From: an uncultured Crocinitomix sp.
Lineage (GTDB): Bacteria; Bacteroidota; Bacteroidia; Flavobacteriales_D; Crocinitomicaceae
Length of the DNA stretch: 64,000 nucleotides
Assembly (NCBI GenBank): GCA_905478225.1
Contig: CAJQHR010000049.1
Span: 1-64,000 of the forward strand
Direction of reading: 5' to 3'
The translations under genes were made by a program, and so were the position numbers. How positions within the stretch are numbered: the stretch's first letter is position 1; every line of letters starts with the position of its first letter. The notes under the pieces are model-generated. The model saw only the letters and a program-made list of their open reading frames with translations, ran no database searches and had not been told where the DNA came from. Positions 15,778 through 24,443 of the stretch are shown piece by piece.

Positions 15778-16770
15778 ATGAATTTGTTTTTAACGTACGA
15801 TTACGAACTCTTTTTTGGCGCTCCAACGGGAACGGTTGAAAAATGTATCATTGAACCCACCAATCTATTGCGTGAAATTGCAAACCGCACTGGTGTCAAA
15901 ATGGTCTTTTTCATTGATACTGGGTATCTCAAACTTTTAGAAAAATATAAAGACCTGCAACCTAAAGTCAAACATGAATTTGACTTGGTGAAACAGCAAA
16001 TTGAAGATTTGGTTAAAGAAGGCCATGATTGTCAATTACACATTCACCCGCATTGGGAAGATTGCACGCACGACGGATCTGAATGGAAAATGATAACCGA
16101 TCGCTATAAGTTGGTCGATTTTTCTGAAGAAGATATCATAAATATTGTATTGGAATATCGTGATATATTGGGACGCTGGACAGGCAAACCGATTCATTCA
16201 TACCGAGCCGGAGGATGGTGTCTACAACCTTTTAGTAAAATCACAACTGCATTTGAAAAAGCTCGATTAAGATTAGATTCTACAGTTTTTCCAGGTGGAA
16301 AGTTTACCGCCGGAAATTACTACTACGACTTTACAAACACTCCTAATAAATCAACCTGGAAATTCAGTACAGATTTATGCCAAGAAGATGCGGAAGGCAA
16401 TTTTATTGAATACCCTATTTCTAATTACAAATATTCTCCTTGGTTTTTTTGGCGCCTTTTTGGTTTTGGCCGATTGCAACCGCATTTGCACAAGCCAATT
16501 GGAGATGGTTACCCCATGTCATCTCCTGGATTAAAAAAACAAATGCTGACCAAAGGCAGGAACCTATCTGCTTCTGTGGATGGATATTTTGTAACTAAAT
16601 TGCAGCAAGTGGTTAAGAATAACTTAAAAAAGGGATTCAATGAATGTGTTATTATTGGACATCCTAAAGCATGTACCCATTTCGCATTGAAAAAATTAGA
16701 ACAGTTTATTGAAAAAAATAAGACTAAACACAAGTTTTTAACGTTTGCAGATCTTGAGATCAATCAATGA
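15778..16770 (+). CDS. polysaccharide deacetylase-like enzyme (NodB/CE4 fold, WalW-like)
   Basis: This 330-residue protein starts directly with a CE4-type strand, MNLFLTYDYELFFGAPTG. DYE supplies the likely catalytic Asp region, CQLHIHPHWED matches the metal-binding HxxxH stretch, and SYRAGGWC matches motif 3 (R-x-G). The long interval between motifs resembles the WalW-like deacetylase subgroup linked to LPS biosynthesis. There is no signal peptide, so action is probably cytoplasmic on a lipid-linked or nucleotide-linked sugar. The stop overlaps the next start as ATGA, beginning a three-gene unit with a FemAB-like transferase and an SDR. Confidence 0.75.
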   Translation: MNLFLTYDYELFFGAPTGTVEKCIIEPTNLLREIANRTGVKMVFFIDTGYLKLLEKYKDLQPKVKHEFDLVKQQIEDLVKEGHDCQLHIHPHWEDCTHDGSEWKMITDRYKLVDFSEEDIINIVLEYRDILGRWTGKPIHSYRAGGWCLQPFSKITTAFEKARLRLDSTVFPGGKFTAGNYYYDFTNTPNKSTWKFSTDLCQEDAEGNFIEYPISNYKYSPWFFWRLFGFGRLQPHLHKPIGDGYPMSSPGLKKQMLTKGRNLSASVDGYFVTKLQQVVKNNLKKGFNECVIIGHPKACTHFALKKLEQFIEKNKTKHKFLTFADLEINQ

Positions 16771-17651
16771 AATTTGTAAACCGCCAAGATATCGACACCG
16801 AAAAATGGAACAACCGCATTGGGAAAGATGCGGCTGAAAACGTGTTTTCATATACCTGGTATTTAGATTCCACGGCTGAAAGTTGGGGAGCCTTAATCAG
16901 TGATGATGATTTCAATACAGTTTTACCTATTGCATTCACCACTAAACTAGGAGTTAAACGCATGTATCAAGCTCCCTTTACGAGAGAGTATTCAATTTTT
17001 GGAAAAGACTTTAACTGGCCCGAGGCACTCGAATTTCTGAGGAAGGAATTCAAACATATTTCATTTAGAAGTGGTGAACTCGACCTCACAAACACAAGTG
17101 AAGGCAGACAAAATCAGGAACTTCTGTTGACAGAAGATTTTACAAGTAAGTATCGCTCAAATGCAAAAAGGCTTGTGAAAAAAGGAAACAAATTATTCAC
17201 TTTTCGTTTAGCCAAAGACCCTTCCCCTTTAATTCAGTTATTTGAAGATACCGTTGCGCACAAAGTTGACGCCGTTGGAAACATAGAGATTCAGAACCTA
17301 AAACAACTCATGCACCACGCTATTGAAATTGGCAAAGGAGAGTTGATCGAAGTCTTAGAAAATGAACAACTCGTTGCGAGCGGCTTTTTTTTGAAAGACA
17401 AAAAACGAATTACTTATTTGAAAGGAGCCTCACAAGAAGAAGCAAAAAAAGGTGGTGCCATGTATAGTCTATTTAATTATGCTTTTGAACGCTACCAGCC
17501 CAAATACGATACATTTGATTTTGGAGGTTCAGACATAGAGCCAGTTGCTATTTTCTTTAGAAAATTTGGCGCTATGGATCGAAACTATTATAATTACACC
17601 ATTGACAATTTGCCCTTGTGGTTTAAAACCCTGAAACGGCTTAAAGGATAG
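16767..17651 (+). CDS. GNAT/FemAB-like acyl or aminoacyl transferase
   Basis: This 294-residue protein has the pattern of FemAB/BioF2-like GNAT-fold enzymes. It shows an N-terminal half with VFSYTWYLDSTAESWGA and MYQAPFTREY, a positively charged core (SKYRSNAKRLVKKGNK) and a C-terminal acetyl-CoA-type half with LVASGFFLKDKKRITYLKGAS, KKGGAMYSLFNYAFER and FDFGGSDIEPVAIFFRKFGA. Substrates in this superfamily range from peptidoglycan stem peptides to polysaccharides. The 4-base overlap with the deacetylase gene suggests sequential action on one substrate, first removing and then adding an acyl group; that is inference. Confidence 0.75.
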   Translation: MKFVNRQDIDTEKWNNRIGKDAAENVFSYTWYLDSTAESWGALISDDDFNTVLPIAFTTKLGVKRMYQAPFTREYSIFGKDFNWPEALEFLRKEFKHISFRSGELDLTNTSEGRQNQELLLTEDFTSKYRSNAKRLVKKGNKLFTFRLAKDPSPLIQLFEDTVAHKVDAVGNIEIQNLKQLMHHAIEIGKGELIEVLENEQLVASGFFLKDKKRITYLKGASQEEAKKGGAMYSLFNYAFERYQPKYDTFDFGGSDIEPVAIFFRKFGAMDRNYYNYTIDNLPLWFKTLKRLKG

Positions 17652-17656
17652 TAGAG

Positions 17657-18364
17657 ATGAATAAAACAATTCTTATAATTGGAAGTTCCGGCGGTTTAGG
17701 CACTGAACTCGTGAACTTTTTTGAGGAAAAAGGCTATAATTTAGCCTTGCATTATCTCAACAATCCTCCTGTTACAAAGGGGGAGAATATTAAAACCTAT
17801 CAGGCAGATATTACGATTGAAGCGCAAGTAGAAGCGCTGATCTCAAAAGTTGTTGCCGATTTTGGAACAATTGATATTGTTTTGCATAACGCTGGCGTGT
17901 CTAAAAATGGAATGTCGTGGAAAACAGCCGAAGCTGACTGGAGCGAGACTTTAGCCGTTAATTTAACGGGACCTTTTTTGGTAAGTAAACATGCCATTCC
18001 GCACATGCGTTCTGCCAACTTTGGCCGCATTCTATTCATGTCATCCGTTGTTGCCCAAACGGGTTTTATTGGCACGGCTGCTTATGCCGCATCCAAAGCC
18101 GGACTTTTGGGTTTAACAAAAACCTTGTCGAAAGAATTGGCCAATAAAAACATTACTGTCAATGCAGTTGCCCTTGGCTACTTTAATGCTGGAATGATCA
18201 ATGATGTACCACTGGAAATGCGGGAACAGCTAAAAACAAACATCCCTATGGGAGAGCTAGGCGACCCTGACCAATTAGGCGCTTTGATTGATTATCTTAT
18301 TTCTGATCAAGCCAAGTATCTCACTGGGCAGACCCTCAATTTGAACGGCGGACTTTATGCATAG
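17657..18364 (+). CDS. FabG-like short-chain dehydrogenase/reductase
   Basis: This 235-residue classical SDR has the cofactor motif GSSGGLGTEL at about 9-18, LHNAGVSKNG, the catalytic Ser in MSSVVAQTGF, and the catalytic Tyr/Lys pair in YAASKAGLLG. The C-terminus has the FabG-like PMGELGDPDQLGALIDYLISD and LNLNGG pattern. It resembles 3-oxoacyl-ACP reductases and is co-transcribed with the deacetylase and FemAB-like genes (5-base gap). A role in modifying an acyl chain or sugar in that pathway fits better than housekeeping fatty-acid synthesis, but this is not proven. Confidence 0.85.
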   Translation: MNKTILIIGSSGGLGTELVNFFEEKGYNLALHYLNNPPVTKGENIKTYQADITIEAQVEALISKVVADFGTIDIVLHNAGVSKNGMSWKTAEADWSETLAVNLTGPFLVSKHAIPHMRSANFGRILFMSSVVAQTGFIGTAAYAASKAGLLGLTKTLSKELANKNITVNAVALGYFNAGMINDVPLEMREQLKTNIPMGELGDPDQLGALIDYLISDQAKYLTGQTLNLNGGLYA

Positions 18365-18445
18365 CATGAATAAAGCGCTCAATATACTTGTTATCCTATT
18401 TGGGGTAGCCCTAATAATATATTTGCCGTAATTTTCATAAATTTT

Positions 18446-18853
18446 TTGGGAGGATTTGCTTTCATATTTCATGCTCTAAAAACATTAAACTATAAAAAAG
18501 AGCACCTCATTATTCAATCAAATTCAGCCATTATAGATAAAAAGGTGCCGACTGATCTGAAAGAAATGTCTCGCCCCATAATGCTCACTGGATCATACAG
18601 CATAATTATTGGGTTATGGTTCATCCTTAAAATTGCGATTCTTATTTACGGATCAAGAGACTCTAACATAATGGGATATATTGAATTATTCATACTCACA
18701 ACATTGATCTCATTCGGCTCCGGATTATGCCCAATAACTCTAACAAGTCGAAACATTAGTTTAAGCAGCAAAATCAGAAAGCGAAAGGAACGGGAGAAAG
18801 TTGCCCTTTATCATTCCAAAATGAAGGCACGTGCCTCTGATAGAAGAAGGTGA
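18446..18853 (+). CDS. hypothetical membrane protein, N-terminus possibly frameshifted
   Basis: In this frame the first usual start is TTG at 18446, giving 135 residues. Hydrophobic segments lie near the N-terminus (GGFAFIFHAL) and at about 52-70 (YSIIIGLWFILKIAILIYG) and 80-100 (ELFILTTLISFGSG), followed by a strongly basic tail. The frame is open further upstream (FAVIFINFLGGF). Two bases after the SDR stop, an ATG at 18366 in another frame encodes MNKALNILVILFGVALIIYLP, a good first membrane helix. A single frameshift near 18410-18430 would join the two into a protein of about 160 residues. No family is recognised. Confidence 0.5.
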   Translation: MGGFAFIFHALKTLNYKKEHLIIQSNSAIIDKKVPTDLKEMSRPIMLTGSYSIIIGLWFILKIAILIYGSRDSNIMGYIELFILTTLISFGSGLCPITLTSRNISLSSKIRKRKEREKVALYHSKMKARASDRRR

Positions 18854-19123
18854 TTCCCGTATTTTTATTAAACAAATTGCAAATGGCTCAATTCCATAAT
18901 TGTTCAGCGATTGAATTCGTGGATTTATCAAGGGTATCAGACAGGTCTCGTTGTTCAGTACACGACAATAGCCCAACTCACTTTATATAATCATGTTCAC
19001 TTTTATTTCTCTCTTCGAATATTGCTGAAAATTAGCTAACTTAGCGTACGAAAATTTTAAGGTCTAAATAATGAAGATAATTAGGCCTTTGAAATCAAAC
19101 TATAAATATTTACAGGTTGTCCT
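18854..19123. other. 270-base intergenic region before upp
   Basis: No convincing gene was found. A 35-codon plus-strand frame near 18883-18990 (starting MAQFHNCSAIEF) has unclear coding quality. The block TAACTTAGCG at about 19037-19046 resembles a degenerate -7 element and could drive upp. Confidence 0.3.
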
Positions 19124-19771
19124 ATGATGCATGAATTAGGCAAAAAGAGCTCAATTTTAAATCATTATATTGCTGAAATTCGAGATGAGACTATTCAAAA
19201 AGACTCGCTGCGTTTCAGAAGAAATTTAGAGCGAATTGGTGAGATTTTGGACTATGAAATTAGCAAAACTCTTACGTACGAATCAAAATCCGTTAAAACA
19301 CCTTTAGGCGAAGCCAAGGTTGAATTAATGGCAGAGCAACCTGTAATCGCCTCTATTTTAAGAGCAGGATTAACCATGCACAACGGTTTAATCCACACGT
19401 TTGACAAAGCCGAAAATGCATTCATATCGGCCTATCGCAGACCTACCGGGACGGACGAAATTGATGTAATGGTAGAATACAAAGCATGTCCTGATTTGAC
19501 TGACAAAACTTTAATTGTTGCAGATCCAATGTTAGCAACGGGGCTTTCAATGGCGCTGGTATTTGAAGCTTTGTTGAAAAACGGAACACCAAAAAAGATA
19601 CATATTGCATCAGCAATCGCGAGTCGATCTGCCATTGACATGCTAAAGAAAAACCTACCGATTCCAGCGGATATTTGGGTTGGGGCAATTGATGAAAAGT
19701 TAAATTCCAAATCATATATCGTTCCTGGATTAGGAGATGCGGGTGACTTGGCTTATGGCGTTAAACTTTAA
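19124..19771 (+). CDS. upp: uracil phosphoribosyltransferase
   Basis: Upp converts uracil and PRPP into UMP in pyrimidine salvage. This 215-residue protein shows LRFRRNLERIGEILDYEISK, PVIASILRAGLTMHNG, and the PRPP-binding loop LIVADPMLATGLSMALVFEAL. The C-terminal family motif GDAGDLAYGVK replaces the common GDAGDRxFGT, which is usual in Bacteroidota-type proteins as far as I recall. Two consecutive ATGs (19124 and 19127) are available. A small membrane protein and a nucleotidase follow on the same strand, the latter also in pyrimidine metabolism. Confidence 0.93.
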   Translation: MMHELGKKSSILNHYIAEIRDETIQKDSLRFRRNLERIGEILDYEISKTLTYESKSVKTPLGEAKVELMAEQPVIASILRAGLTMHNGLIHTFDKAENAFISAYRRPTGTDEIDVMVEYKACPDLTDKTLIVADPMLATGLSMALVFEALLKNGTPKKIHIASAIASRSAIDMLKKNLPIPADIWVGAIDEKLNSKSYIVPGLGDAGDLAYGVKL

Positions 19772-19773
19772 GC

Positions 19774-20250
19774 ATGGTATACTATTATACTTGGGGATTT
19801 ATTTTCGGAACATTTAAGTTTCTTTTCTCGCATTGGACCATTTTTGGTTGGGCAAAAATAGCTGGAGAACCCATTCAATTTTTAGATATTTTTGTGCCAA
19901 CAACCGCTGGTGCGATCTTCTCAATGGCAATATTTTATTTTTTAAGTGATTTTTTAATGGAACGCGCTGCAGCAAAACGGAAATTAGCGCAGGAAACCGC
20001 TTTAGCCAATGGAACAGAATATATCCCAAAACGAAAGTTTACTCGACTCAATAAATTGATGGTAAAACTTAAAATGAGGATTGGAATTTATGGCATCACT
20101 ATTTTGGCGCCTTTGTTTTTATCAATCCCAGTAGGTTCAATTGTTTGTGCTAAGTTTTATGGGCACCACAAAAAAACTTTTCCGCTAATGGTTGTTTTTA
20201 TGTGCGCATATAGTTTGTTAATGTGCGCCATCATTTATCTTTTAAATTAA
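19774..20250 (+). CDS. small membrane protein of unknown function
   Basis: This 158-residue protein starts 2 bases after the upp stop. It has an N-terminal hydrophobic stretch (YYTWGFIFGTFKFLFSHW), a second at about 45-62 (TAGAIFSMAIFYFLSDFL), a basic cytoplasmic loop (AAAKRKLAQETA ... KRKFTRLNKLMVKLKMR) and two C-terminal helices (IYGITILAPLFLSIPVG and PLMVVFMCAYSLLMCAIIYLL). I do not recognise the family. Tight spacing suggests co-expression with upp and the nucleotidase. Confidence 0.7.
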   Translation: MVYYYTWGFIFGTFKFLFSHWTIFGWAKIAGEPIQFLDIFVPTTAGAIFSMAIFYFLSDFLMERAAAKRKLAQETALANGTEYIPKRKFTRLNKLMVKLKMRIGIYGITILAPLFLSIPVGSIVCAKFYGHHKKTFPLMVVFMCAYSLLMCAIIYLLN

Positions 20251-20268
20251 ACTGCTTAGCCCAATTTT

Positions 20269-20961
20269 ATGGACGACATCCAACATATATTTTTCGATCT
20301 AGACCACACACTTTGGGATTTTGAAAAAAATTCATCCGAAGCATTGCGAGAAATATTCGTTGAAATGCAATTGCATGATTTTATAGACAATGTTGATTCA
20401 TTCATAAATACATATCAGCGTATTAACGCCAAATACTGGGATCTTTATAACCATGGTAAAGTGACCAAAGAAAAACTGCGTTATATCCGATTTCAGGATA
20501 CTTTAAGTGAATTCAAAGTAATTGGTGCAGAAAAAAAAGCAGTTTTGCTTGGTCAAAACTACATTAAACGCAGTCCACATAAAACCAATTTATTTCCAGA
20601 TGCGCATGACACGTTACAATATTTAAACGAGAAATATCAACTTCACATTATAACGAATGGATTTACTGAAGTTCAGTATATTAAATTAGACAATTGCGGC
20701 CTCACAAACTACTTTGATTTGATTTTATGTACAGAGGAAGTGGGAGTCAATAAACCAAACCCTTTAGTCTTTAATACAGCCTTATCTCGCGCAAATGCAA
20801 ATGCAAGCCAATCACTCATGATTGGTGATAACCCAGAAACGGATATTCGAGGAGCTCAAAACTGCGCCATGCACACGGTTTTATTCAACCCACATCAGCA
20901 TCTACACGACGTCAACTCTATTGAAATTCAAGGGTTAAAGGAGCTAAGAGATCTACTCTAG
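20269..20961 (+). CDS. yjjG: HAD-family nucleotidase, YjjG type
   Basis: This 230-residue HAD-like hydrolase has motif I FFDLDHTLWDFEKNS (nucleophile D at about 10), motif II ITNGF, the Lys in VGVNKPNP, and motif IV MIGDNPETDIRGA. The LDHTLWDFEKN signature is characteristic of YjjG/YfnB pyrimidine 5-prime-nucleotidases, which remove phosphate from UMP, dUMP, dTMP and non-canonical pyrimidine nucleotides. Its position near upp fits pyrimidine salvage and housecleaning. Confidence 0.88.
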   Translation: MDDIQHIFFDLDHTLWDFEKNSSEALREIFVEMQLHDFIDNVDSFINTYQRINAKYWDLYNHGKVTKEKLRYIRFQDTLSEFKVIGAEKKAVLLGQNYIKRSPHKTNLFPDAHDTLQYLNEKYQLHIITNGFTEVQYIKLDNCGLTNYFDLILCTEEVGVNKPNPLVFNTALSRANANASQSLMIGDNPETDIRGAQNCAMHTVLFNPHQHLHDVNSIEIQGLKELRDLL

Positions 20962-20986
20962 ACTACATTATAGCGCACTCACCCTA

Positions 20987-21003
20987 TTTAGAATGATTCT
21001 AAA
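20987..21003 (+). promoter_or_regulatory. Fur-family-like 7-1-7 palindrome upstream of nqr
   Basis: TTTAGAAT-G-ATTCTAAA is a palindrome with 8-base arms. Its core TTAGAAT-n-ATTCTAA differs from the PerR box TTATAAT-n-ATTATAA by one base in each arm and has the same 7-1-7 layout as Fur boxes. It lies 24 bases upstream of the candidate -33 element. A second half-site ATTCTAAA occurs at 21064-21071, just downstream of the -7 element. Binding by a Fur or PerR homologue is inference. Confidence 0.45.
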
Positions 21004-21026
21004 CTAATATTTAGGCCCCAAAAAGG

Positions 21027-21057
21027 TTTCAAATAAAACATCTGATTTCTAAATTTG
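21027..21057 (+). promoter_or_regulatory. Bacteroidota-type promoter of the nqr operon
   Basis: TTTC at 21027-21030, a 19-base spacer and TAAATTTG at 21050-21057 fit the consensus TTTG-N19-TAnnTTTG with a single mismatch. The element ends 33 bases before the nqrA start codon. Confidence 0.55.
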
Positions 21058-21090
21058 CGAATTATTCTAAACAAATTCCATATTTAAGAT

Positions 21091-22455
21091 ATGTCAAGGA
21101 CTATCAAATTAAGGAAAGGATTGGATATTAAATTGCTAGGAGAAGCTGAAAAGGTTAAATCAACCCCTAAAGTTACTGCATTTGCAATTAAGCCACCTGA
21201 TTTCCACGGCCTTATGCCGAAACTGACCGTAAAGGTTGGAGACAAAGTGAAAACCGGATCGGTTATCTTTTTCGATAAGTATCAAGAAGAAGTTAAATTC
21301 GTTTCGCCAATTGCTGGAGAAATTACTGAAATCGTTCGCGGAGCTAAGCGTAAAATTCTAGAGGTAAGAATTAAAGCTGATGCTGAAAATTCTGCCGAAG
21401 AATTTGGAATTATCAATCCGGATTCAATGGACGAAGCAGCAACCAAAAAAGCGTTATTGGATAACGGACTTTGGCCATTTATTAAAATGCGTCCAATTGA
21501 TATCGTCGCAAATCCAAACGATACGCCAAAAGCGATTTTTGTTTCAGGATTCGATTCTTCACCGTTAGCACCAGATTACGATTACGTATTACATGGTCAT
21601 GCAGAAGCTTTTCAGGCAGGAATTACCGCTCTAAGCAAATTAACGCAAGGGAAAGTGCACATAACAACACGGGCTAATGCAGCAAATGATGAAGCGCTAA
21701 AAGGAGTTAAGGGTGTGCAATCACATACAATTGTTGGTAAACATCCTGCGGGTAATGTAGGAACGCAAATTCATCACATTGATCCAATTAACAAAGGAGA
21801 AGTGGTATGGACAGTAAATGCGTTGGATGTAGCTTTAATCGGTAGTTCATTAATTGGCGGAAAATATGATTCTTCAAGAATTATTGCGTTAACAGGTTCT
21901 GAGGTTAAGAAAACTGAATATATCAAAACAAATATAGGAGCATCAATGGCTTCTTTAATTGAAAATAAAATCAAAGCAGACGGTGATGTAAGAATCATTA
22001 GCGGAAATGTATTGACTGGTGACAAGGTTTCTGCAGATGGATATCTTGGGTTTTATCATCAACAAATCACTGCAATACCTGAAGGAAATGAAGCGAGCTT
22101 CCAACTTTCTGGTGGCGGCTGGTTGGGCCCAGGAACGAAAAAATTCTCTATTAATAGATCTTACTTTTCATGGTTAACACCAAATAAAAAAAGACGTTTG
22201 GACACAAACTTAAATGGGGAGATTCGTTCTTTTGTCGTGACTGGAGAGATGGAAAAGGTATTCCCTTTTGACATTTATCCTATGCAATTGATTAAATCAG
22301 CAATGTATAATGATATTGATTTAATGGAAAATTTAGGGATCTACGAAGTGGCACCAGAAGATTTTGCATTATGCGAATTCGTTTGTACATCCAAAATAGA
22401 TATTCAAGATAAGATTCGTCAAGGACTTGACGTAATCAAGGAAGAATGCATGTAA
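21091..22455 (+). CDS. nqrA: Na+-translocating NADH-quinone reductase subunit A
   Basis: NqrA is a peripheral cytoplasmic subunit of the six-subunit sodium-pumping NADH:quinone oxidoreductase. The 454 residues match the family throughout: the barrel-sandwich N-terminus (TIKLRKGLDIKLLGEAE, KPPDFHGLMPKLTVKVGD), GLWPFIKMRPIDIVANPND, VGKHPAGNVGTQIHHIDPIN and a C-terminus rich in acidic and cysteine residues (DFALCEFVCTSKIDIQDKIR). The KHPAGNVGTQIHHIDP segment is diagnostic. It is the first gene of a complete nqrABCDEF operon. Confidence 0.96.
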   Translation: MSRTIKLRKGLDIKLLGEAEKVKSTPKVTAFAIKPPDFHGLMPKLTVKVGDKVKTGSVIFFDKYQEEVKFVSPIAGEITEIVRGAKRKILEVRIKADAENSAEEFGIINPDSMDEAATKKALLDNGLWPFIKMRPIDIVANPNDTPKAIFVSGFDSSPLAPDYDYVLHGHAEAFQAGITALSKLTQGKVHITTRANAANDEALKGVKGVQSHTIVGKHPAGNVGTQIHHIDPINKGEVVWTVNALDVALIGSSLIGGKYDSSRIIALTGSEVKKTEYIKTNIGASMASLIENKIKADGDVRIISGNVLTGDKVSADGYLGFYHQQITAIPEGNEASFQLSGGGWLGPGTKKFSINRSYFSWLTPNKKRRLDTNLNGEIRSFVVTGEMEKVFPFDIYPMQLIKSAMYNDIDLMENLGIYEVAPEDFALCEFVCTSKIDIQDKIRQGLDVIKEECM

Positions 22456-22482
22456 TTTGAATTATAAAATCTAATTATAAGA

Positions 22483-23721
22483 ATGAAGTCTTTAGAAAAA
22501 TTTCTGCGCAAAATAGAGCCGACTCACGAAAGTAAGTGGGCGAAATTTCACCCAGTATGGGACGCGCTATACACATTTGCTTTCACACCAGGTGAGACCA
22601 CGAAAAAGGGATCGCACATTCGTGATGGTATCGACCTGAAGCGTACCATGTTCATGGTTATCGTAGCATTGATTCCTTGTTTACTTTTTGGGATTTACAA
22701 TACAGGTCATTGGCATTATTATGCAGAAGGAACCGCAGGAGCATTTATGGATCATTTTGGAGATAAACTGCTCTACGGTGCAATAAAAATCCTTCCTATT
22801 GTAATTGTTTCCTATGGAATTGGTTTAGGAGTCGAATTTATTTTCTGTATCCGAAACAAACATGCGATTCAAGAAGGATTCCTGGTAACAGGGATGCTAA
22901 TTCCTTTAATCCTTCCTGCTGATATTCCATTGTGGATGGTAGCCGTTGCAACTGTCTTTGCCGTAGTTTTAGGTAAAGAGGTTTTTGGTGGAACAGGAAT
23001 GAACATTGTGAACATTGCATTAACAGCACGTGCTTTCTTATTCTTTGGTTACCCAACCGAAATGTCGGGAGATAAAGTTTGGATGAGTGGAATTGGTGAC
23101 ATGGCTAAAGCAGATATACCTGAAGGGGTAACTGGGGCAACTCAATTAGGAGAACTGGCCTCCTTCACCTTCCCTCAAGAAGAGTGGGCCTATGGCGCCG
23201 AAGCCGTTGCGAACATTCAAGAAACCGCTATTAGCGGATTTCAATCAGCTTGGCCTTTGTGGGAATCATTTGTAGGAATGATTCCAGGATCTATTGGAGA
23301 AACCTCTGTTGCTGCTATTTTGATTGGGGCAATACTTTTATTGTATACAGGAATTGGTAACTGGAAGTTAATGTCATCATTTGTTGTTGGTGGGTTAGTA
23401 GTAGGATTAATTGCAAATTGGACAGCTGTTAATCCATATATGGAATTGGAACCTCTCAATCATTTGATTATTGGAGGATTTGCTTTTGGTGCCGTATTTA
23501 TGATAACAGACCCCGTCTCAGCTGCACAAACCAGCACGGGGAAGTTTATTTACGGATTTTTAGCGGGTGCCTTATCCATAACAATACGTGTATTTAACGG
23601 AGCATACCCCGAAGGCGTATTCTTAGCGATTCTTTTCATGAACGTTATGGCACCAATGATTGATCACTACGTGATTCAAGTAAATATTAAACGAAGATTA
23701 AAACGAATTAAAACCGCATAA
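22483..23721 (+). CDS. nqrB: Na+-translocating NADH-quinone reductase subunit B
   Basis: This 412-residue integral membrane subunit has about ten hydrophobic segments. It carries the covalently bound FMN site as TGAT in GVTGATQLGELASF (about 206-219; flavin attaches to the second Thr by analogy with characterised enzymes), and the conserved loops IRDGIDLKRTMFMVIVALIP and KEVFGGTGMNIVNIALTARAFLFFGYP. Near the C-terminus is MITDPVSAAQTSTGK, another family hallmark. NqrB is the main Na+-channel subunit together with NqrD and NqrE. It sits 27 bases after nqrA and 2 bases before nqrC. Confidence 0.96.
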   Translation: MKSLEKFLRKIEPTHESKWAKFHPVWDALYTFAFTPGETTKKGSHIRDGIDLKRTMFMVIVALIPCLLFGIYNTGHWHYYAEGTAGAFMDHFGDKLLYGAIKILPIVIVSYGIGLGVEFIFCIRNKHAIQEGFLVTGMLIPLILPADIPLWMVAVATVFAVVLGKEVFGGTGMNIVNIALTARAFLFFGYPTEMSGDKVWMSGIGDMAKADIPEGVTGATQLGELASFTFPQEEWAYGAEAVANIQETAISGFQSAWPLWESFVGMIPGSIGETSVAAILIGAILLLYTGIGNWKLMSSFVVGGLVVGLIANWTAVNPYMELEPLNHLIIGGFAFGAVFMITDPVSAAQTSTGKFIYGFLAGALSITIRVFNGAYPEGVFLAILFMNVMAPMIDHYVIQVNIKRRLKRIKTA

Positions 23722-23723
23722 TC

Positions 23724-24434
23724 ATGGCGATAGATAAAGATAAAAACGGATACACCTTCCTTTTTTCCATTTTAATGGTCATTGTGGTGGGTTCTGGATT
23801 AGCTGCTGCTTCTTATGGTTTAAAACCGCTTCAAGATAAAAACTTGAGAGTAAAAAAGAAGATGGATATTCTAGGTGCACTTAAAATCGAAGGCGTAGAT
23901 CGTAAGACTGCGGAAGATTTATATGCGCAATATATAATTGAAGATGAATGTATCGTATTAGATGCTGATGGAAATATAAGAGATGGCATTGTTGCTTTTG
24001 ATGTTGATATCAAAACGCAATTTAGAAACAAGAAATTGGATCCTGCCGATAGAGATTTCCCTTTATACGTTGCTTCAATTGACGGTTCAACAAAATATGT
24101 CATTCCTGTTGTAGGAAGTGGGCTTTGGGGACCAATTTGGGGATACGTTGCAGTAGACGAAGATAAATCATCTATCTATGGTGCAACTTTCGATCATAAA
24201 ACTGAAACACCTGGTTTAGGTGCGGAGATTAAGCAACCATTCTTTTACAATCAGTATTTGAAAGAAGTAATTTCAGTAGATGGTGAATATAAAAAGATCA
24301 AAGTGGTAAAAGACGGTTCTGGAGCTGACGATTTCAAAGTAGACGGAATTACTGGAGGTACAATTACTTCTAAAGGGGTTGAAGAAATGGTGGATCGCAC
24401 CATTCAAGTTTATGTTAAATACTTTAATAAATAA
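23724..24434 (+). CDS. nqrC: Na+-translocating NADH-quinone reductase subunit C
   Basis: This 236-residue subunit has one N-terminal membrane helix (FLFSILMVIVVGSGLAAAS) and a periplasmic FMN domain. Characteristic segments are LYVASIDGSTKYVIPVVGSGLWGPIWGYVAV and TPGLGAEIKQPFF. The covalent flavin site is DGITGGT near residue 210, a slight variant of the usual SGAT; the terminal Thr that carries FMN is kept. Maturation would need the ApbE flavin transferase, which is not encoded in this window. Confidence 0.95.
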   Translation: MAIDKDKNGYTFLFSILMVIVVGSGLAAASYGLKPLQDKNLRVKKKMDILGALKIEGVDRKTAEDLYAQYIIEDECIVLDADGNIRDGIVAFDVDIKTQFRNKKLDPADRDFPLYVASIDGSTKYVIPVVGSGLWGPIWGYVAVDEDKSSIYGATFDHKTETPGLGAEIKQPFFYNQYLKEVISVDGEYKKIKVVKDGSGADDFKVDGITGGTITSKGVEEMVDRTIQVYVKYFNK

Positions 24435-24443
24435 TAGGTTGAC

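Noticed and set aside
18854-19123. Possible tRNA or small RNA in the gap before upp
   Set aside because: No cloverleaf or CCA end could be assembled, and no strong hairpin plus T-run was found.
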